The position numbers were made by a program, and so were the translations under genes. From NCBI GenBank assembly GCA_019090185.1, contig JAHRWJ010000167.1, forward strand, positions 1 through 8,121: DNA of 8,121 bases. The letters are read 5' to 3'. The DNA comes from Immundisolibacteraceae bacterium. GTDB taxonomy: Bacteria > Pseudomonadota > Gammaproteobacteria > Immundisolibacterales > Immundisolibacteraceae. Under the pieces are notes generated by a model that was given only the letters and a program-made list of their open reading frames with translations, made no database searches and was not told where the DNA came from. Of this stretch, positions 6,193 through 8,121 are shown in pieces; the first letter of the stretch is position 1; each line of letters opens with the position of its first letter.

Positions 6193-6221
6193 TATGAAAG
6201 CCACCATAGTATCGGAATCAA
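6193..6221 (-). promoter_or_regulatory. Candidate promoter of the CoA-transferase operon
   Basis: On the minus strand TTGATT (6216-6221) is followed after 17 bases by TTCATA (6193-6198), a fair sigma-70 -35/-10 pair about 28 bases before the start codon. An AACC-N4-GGTT inverted repeat (6179-6190) lies between it and the ribosome binding site and could be an operator. Both are judged by eye only. Confidence 0.3.
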
Positions 6222-6320
6222 CCCACACGCAGTGAGCGCCGGCGTTGACCCGTTACCGCGCAGTCGCTTAACCAGGTTTTAATCTGCCAATAAGCCCGCT
6301 GTGGTACAACACCGCCGTCT

Positions 6321-6326
6321 TATAAA
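6321..6326 (+). promoter_or_regulatory. Candidate -10 box of the antiporter gene
   Basis: TATAAA lies 30 bases before the GTG start at 6356, in the right place for a -10 element. No good -35 is found 16-18 bases upstream, so the assignment is weak. The 190-bp gap to the divergent CoA-transferase operon holds both promoters. Confidence 0.25.
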
Positions 6327-6355
6327 ACCTCACCCTTCAATTTGGAAAACCCGAC

Positions 6356-7348
6356 GTGTCAACCCTGACTTTATTTATCATCGCCCTGCTCGCTGGTCTT
6401 GGTCTACTCGCCTGGAGTGCGGACCGGTTCGTCGATGGTGCTGCCGCGCTGGCGGTCAGGCTTGGGGTATCACCGATGATCATTGGATTGACCATCGTGG
6501 CCTTTGGCACCTCCGCACCGGAAATTCTAGTTTCGGCGATGGCCGCTTTCAACGGCAACCCGGCGCTGGCGCTAGGTAATGCCATTGGCTCTAACATCGC
6601 TAACATTGGCCTGGTTGTGGGCGTTACTGCGCTGATAGCACCCTTGACCGTGCAGTCCCAAACCCTGCGGCGAGAATTCCCGTTAATGGCTGCGGTGATG
6701 CTTTTCACGCTGGTACTGCTGTTTGATCAACAACTCACTAGAGTCGATGGAGGGCTGCTGCTGCTAGGCATGTTCGTGCTGATGGCGGTGACTATCTGGC
6801 TGAGTAAAAAAACCGCGCCGGGTGACCCCCTGGCCGAAGAGCTATCGATCAGCCAGACCCCAGATTTGCTCGATTCCAGTGGCGCCGGCCAGCCGGTCTG
6901 GCAGCTACTATCCGGTCTGATACTGCTATTAATCGCATCACGAACATTGGTCTGGGGCGCGGTTGGTCTGGCCAGCCATTTTGGCATCAGCGATCTAGTT
7001 ATTGGCTTGACGATTGTCGCTGTGGGCACCAGCTTGCCCGAGCTAGCCGCCTCAGTGGCAGCCGTGCGCAAGGGCGAAGATGATATCGCCATCGGCAACA
7101 TACTCGGCTCTAACATGTTTAACCTGCTGGCAGTAATTGGCGTCGCCGGCAGCATCGCCCCAACGGCCATCGCCCCAGCCTTACTCCAGCGCGACTATCC
7201 ACTGATGCTGCTACTGAGTCTGGCGCTTTATCTACTCGCCCGTGGCTTTAAAGCCGGCTCAGGTCGTATTGGCAGAGTACCTGGCGCAGCACTGTTGACC
7301 ATTTTCATCGTTTACGAAGCCTGGCTCTATATCAGTCCAGGGGCTTAG
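6356..7348 (+). CDS. Calcium/sodium antiporter, YrbG-like (CaCA family)
   Basis: A 330-residue inner-membrane protein predicted to exchange Na+ (perhaps K+) for Ca2+. It shows the two inverted alpha-repeats that define the family: GLTIVAFGTSAPE (44-56) followed by GNAIGSN (74-80), and GLTIVAVGTSLPE (217-229) followed by GNILGSN (247-253). The acidic residues Glu56 and Glu229 are the expected ion ligands. About ten hydrophobic helices are apparent, with a hydrophilic loop near 150-180 between the halves. Length matches E. coli YrbG (about 325). The start is GTG at 6356, with a modest GGAA eight bases upstream (6344-6347); residues from 1 onward already form the first helix, so a later start would damage it. 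The gene stands alone, divergent from the CoA-transferases and tail-to-tail with DUF2061, and is not in the kds/lpt cluster where YrbG sits in enterobacteria. Confidence 0.92.
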   Translation: MSTLTLFIIALLAGLGLLAWSADRFVDGAAALAVRLGVSPMIIGLTIVAFGTSAPEILVSAMAAFNGNPALALGNAIGSNIANIGLVVGVTALIAPLTVQSQTLRREFPLMAAVMLFTLVLLFDQQLTRVDGGLLLLGMFVLMAVTIWLSKKTAPGDPLAEELSISQTPDLLDSSGAGQPVWQLLSGLILLLIASRTLVWGAVGLASHFGISDLVIGLTIVAVGTSLPELAASVAAVRKGEDDIAIGNILGSNMFNLLAVIGVAGSIAPTAIAPALLQRDYPLMLLLSLALYLLARGFKAGSGRIGRVPGAALLTIFIVYEAWLYISPGA

Positions 7349-7358
7349 CCGACAAAAG

Positions 7359-7619
7359 CTACTCAGTTTTACGCTTTCTAAATAGCTGCCGGATAGAGCC
7401 CCGGGGCACCAACTGCCAGACACGTTCATGGGCGTAATAAATAAAAAATTTTAAGACAAACTCGATGCCACCTATCGACAAGGCCAACGTCACATCACCA
7501 GTAATAAAATAGGCGATTAACGCGGTGGTGGTGGTGGCAACGATGCGCCATGACAACGCTTTTAACAGGCTCCGTAACGGCGACTCGCGCTGATCAACCG
7601 GGGCAATATGGGCGTTCAT
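7359..7619 (-). CDS. DUF2061 small membrane protein (86 aa)
   Basis: A small protein with the DUF2061 pattern: SLLKALSWRIVATTTTALIAY (split as 18-25 and 26-37), a second hydrophobic stretch from about 44 to 62, then the near-invariant YYAHERVW at 61-68, and a basic C-terminus (RKRK). It should have two membrane helices. Function of the family is unknown. The ATG at 7619 is preceded by AAGAG with an 8-base gap. It lies 52 bp downstream of the porin gene on the same strand, so the two may be co-transcribed, and its stop is only 10 bp from the stop of the convergent antiporter gene. Confidence 0.87.
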   Translation of the reverse strand: MNAHIAPVDQRESPLRSLLKALSWRIVATTTTALIAYFITGDVTLALSIGGIEFVLKFFIYYAHERVWQLVPRGSIRQLFRKRKTE

Positions 7620-7671
7620 AGAGACGACTCTTGAATGGAAAGTGGCGGGCGAAAGTTGTGGTTGAAAAACC

Positions 7672-8121
7672 CTAGAAATCGATCTGTAACTGACTCACCA
7701 GCGCATCATGATCCGGACTGCGATGGCTGCCATCATAATGGGTAAATTCATTAATAATCCGGGTGGATGGATTAAGAATAAAGGTCACCATGGCGTGATA
7801 AGCCTGGCCCCGGTTCATACCCCGGCCAACCTCATCAGCAGAGCGACCGGTCAAATTACGAAAAAACCGGGTGCGTGACGGGTGCTCGTTGTTCACCGAC
7901 TGATATTGCAACGCTACCGCCCAGCCCTGCAAATCCGGATTACCACTGATAGGGAAGGTTCGACTACCGCCAAATCCCCACGCCTTGGAGTTCAGTGAAT
8001 CACTGGCAACGCCATCGGTATCAATGACCTGACCATCGCTGGCATCGGAGATGAACTGGGTCCAGGCGGCCCACCCCACCCAGTGGCGGTATTCCACATC
8101 GGCAAACAGGCTGTACCAGTC
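7672..8121 (-). CDS. Outer-membrane porin, C-terminal part, OprO/OprP-like (5' end outside window)
   Basis: The frame is open from the right edge; only the last 149 residues are present, beginning DWYSLFADVEYRHW. A GTG at 8097 lies within the frame and is not the true start. Alternating strand patterns rich in Trp, Tyr and Phe (GWAAWTQFISDASDGQ, GWAVALQYQSV, AYHAMVTFILNPSTRIINEFTHYDG split after ILN) separated by polar Asp/Ser/Gly loops are typical of a beta-barrel. The protein ends in LQIDF, the alternating hydrophobic pattern with terminal Phe recognised by the BAM machinery. The strand order with a late NPSTRI strand resembles phosphate-selective porins OprO/OprP, but the subfamily and the solute are uncertain because the N-terminal half is missing. 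Confidence 0.75.
   Translation of the reverse strand, partial: DWYSLFADVEYRHWVGWAAWTQFISDASDGQVIDTDGVASDSLNSKAWGFGGSRTFPISGNPDLQGWAVALQYQSVNNEHPSRTRFFRNLTGRSADEVGRGMNRGQAYHAMVTFILNPSTRIINEFTHYDGSHRSPDHDALVSQLQIDF

Noticed and set aside
6301..6579. Frame on the plus strand overlapping the antiporter start
   Set aside because: It overlaps the first alpha-repeat region out of frame, is Arg/Trp-rich, and has no protein-like motif.
6727..7170. 147-codon frame on the minus strand opposite the antiporter
   Set aside because: Its Pro/Ser/Ala-rich composition is what the complement of a Leu/Gly/Ala-rich membrane protein gives, and the plus-strand protein is clearly real.

Overview
The window looks like a piece of chromosome from a gammaproteobacterium, probably free-living and aerobic. 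The reasons are a RegB/RegA-type two-component pair, a PAS-GGDEF signalling protein, a YrbG-like cation antiporter, an OprO/OprP-like outer-membrane porin end, medium GC content, and frequent GTG starts. The genus cannot be fixed from the sequence alone. There are no tRNAs, rRNAs, CRISPR arrays or intact mobile elements.

Layout. (1) Positions 1-1736, plus strand: the C-terminal part of a RegB/PrrB-like redox sensor kinase enters from the left edge and overlaps by 4 bp with its RegA/PrrA-like response regulator. A secreted protein of unknown function follows. (2) Positions 1795-2772, minus strand and convergent with the first block: a cytosolic PAS-GGEEF diguanylate cyclase with intact active and inhibitory sites. 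(3) Positions 2773-3672: 900 bp without an intact gene. It is not featureless. Positions 2922-3326 are a decayed paralogue of the PAS half of the neighbouring cyclase, colinear with it, broken by stop codons and lacking the GGDEF half. Its upstream flank still carries an 11-bp element at exactly the same distance from the start codon as in the intact gene. Next to the CoA-transferase gene, 3598-3672 may hold a displaced C-terminal tail of that family. (4) Positions 3673-6165, minus strand: a two-gene operon pairing a class I (acetyl-CoA hydrolase/transferase) and a class III (CaiB/BaiF) CoA-transferase. (5) Positions 6356-7348, plus strand and divergent from the operon: a sodium/calcium antiporter. 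(6) Positions 7359-8121, minus strand: a small DUF2061 membrane protein and, upstream of it, the C-terminal end of a porin that runs off the right edge.

How the genes may work together. The left block is a redox-sensing two-component system, which in relatives adjusts respiration and carbon or energy metabolism. The cyclase adds a c-di-GMP output with a PAS sensor. The two CoA-transferases suggest activation and exchange of an organic acid, but no dehydrogenase or hydratase in the window identifies the acid. The antiporter, DUF2061 protein and porin are envelope functions with no visible link to the CoA genes. I did not find a wholly new system. The strongest unexpected signal is the unannotated PAS pseudogene and its conserved promoter-side element.
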